From: an uncultured Dokdonella sp.
Lineage (GTDB): Bacteria > Pseudomonadota > Gammaproteobacteria > Xanthomonadales > Rhodanobacteraceae
Direction of reading: 5' to 3'
DNA: 33,295 nt
Assembly (NCBI GenBank): GCA_934526015.1
Contig: CAKSZY010000021.1
Coordinates: 1-33,295, forward strand
The notes below the pieces were generated by a model that did no database searches, was not told where the DNA came from, and saw only the letters and a list, made by a program, of their open reading frames with translations. Position 1 is the first letter of the stretch; every line of letters starts with the position of its first letter. Position numbers and translations under genes: made by a program. Positions 32,748-33,295 of this stretch are shown here, piece after piece.

Positions 32748-33295
32748 TCCCCGCTGTGCGGGGCGAAGGGAAAGCGGGTGCTGTCGCAGGAATGTACAGA
32801 TGCATTCTGGAGAAGACGCATGCCTGTCCCTTCTCCTCGTTGCGACGGGGAGAAGGTGCGGCGGCAGCCGCGGATGAGGGGCGCTTTCGAGCTTTTTCTC
32901 TGCAACCGTCGTTGAAGCTGCGCGTGCGCATTGCTGCAATGGCGAACGCACCCCACCTCCCACGGCCCCTCATCCGGTGCTGCCGCACCACCTTCTCCCC
33001 GCTGCGCGGGGCGAAGGGACGGCTTGTGCCGTCGCAAGATTGCAAGCTGCACTTCAGAGAAAACGCTTGCTGTCCCTTCTCCCCGTGGCGACGGGGAGGA
33101 AGGTCGAAGCCGCCGTCGGGCGGCTGAGGGGCAGGGCGGATGAGGGGCGCTTTCGCGCTTCTTCCGCAACAGCCGATGAAGCAACGCTCGCGCACGGTTG
33201 CAACTCCGATCGCAGCCGACCTCCCACGGCCCCTCATCCGGTGCTGCCGCACCACCTTCTCCCCGCTGCGCGGGGCGAAGGGACCGGCATGCGCT
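32748..33295. repeat. Tandem array of ~250-bp intergenic repeat units
   Basis: Units begin near 32749, 32997 and 33261 (periods 248 and 264) with CCCCGCTG(T/C)GCGGGG and run off the window. Each carries GCGAAGGG, GTCGCA, TGTCCCTTCT and a GGATGAGGGGCGCTTTCG block. Strong stems occur, for example CCTTCTCCTCGT (32829-32840) with ACGGGGAGAAGG (32845-32856), and another at 32991-33017. The second unit has a short extra segment (GGGCGGCTGAGGGGCAGG). No gene is apparent between 32671 and the end. Confidence 0.88.

Noticed and set aside
32748..33295. Coding sequence in the right-hand repeats
   Set aside because: Open frames there change reading between repeat units and have no ribosome sites. Hairpins explain the structure better.

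Overview
The window is GC-rich (about 70% by eye), densely coding Gram-negative chromosome. Its gene content (GlnE, WaaA, LpxL, TolC, an RND pump, Pcm beside TolC, DUF2339 and DUF3999) and many secreted or envelope proteins point to a gammaproteobacterium of the Lysobacterales/Xanthomonadales, perhaps Rhodanobacteraceae. That placement is inference; no rRNA or other marker is present.

Layout, left to right. (1) 186-9470: an LTA-synthase-like sulfatase-fold membrane enzyme (-) divergent from glnE (+). Then come an ELM1-type glycosyltransferase-like protein (-), a RutE-like nitroreductase and YceI (+), a pirin-like protein that seems to have lost its metal ligands (+), and a Yip1-family membrane protein (-). 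(2) 9580-17324: an envelope block. A sigma-54-like promoter precedes a small zinc-finger protein, a GT4 glycosyltransferase and an O-antigen-ligase-like protein (+). Convergent to these is the (-) series lpxL > DUF2339 > DUF3999, with ATGA-type overlap between the last two. (3) 17178-21482: the most unusual segment. It is a compositionally distinct (lower-GC) tandem duplication. One copy holds a 985-aa secreted/anchored subtilase, joined at its 5' end to a small Ig-like-plus-transmembrane module. The other copy holds only that small module (197 aa), and next to it lies a 5' fragment of lpxL. The non-coding flanks of the two copies are 95-100% identical, while the encoded modules are only about 69% identical. 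A run of nine T sits exactly where the small module ends and the protease begins, and either neighbouring frame stops within a few codons. (4) 21665-22992: waaA (Kdo transferase). (5) 22993-23625: a non-coding patchwork of small palindromic and tandem repeats. (6) 23626-31380: pcm > tolC (-), a small unknown gene, and a tripartite-pump operon (lipoprotein adaptor > RND transporter, -) with a divergent TetR-type regulator. A perfect palindrome lies in the spacer of the predicted pump promoter. (7) 31522-32670: a secreted beta-propeller-like protein. (8) 32748-end: a tandem array of roughly 250-bp units with strong hairpins, running off the window.

Taken together this is an envelope region: lipid A acylation (LpxL), Kdo transfer (WaaA), a core/O-antigen glycosyltransferase and ligase, outer-membrane export (TolC, RND pump) and surface or secreted proteins. 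The candidate for something undescribed is the duplicated cassette inserted beside lpxL. It has conserved flanks and a diverged surface-protein core, and a homopolymer could toggle between a short membrane-anchored protein and a full protease.
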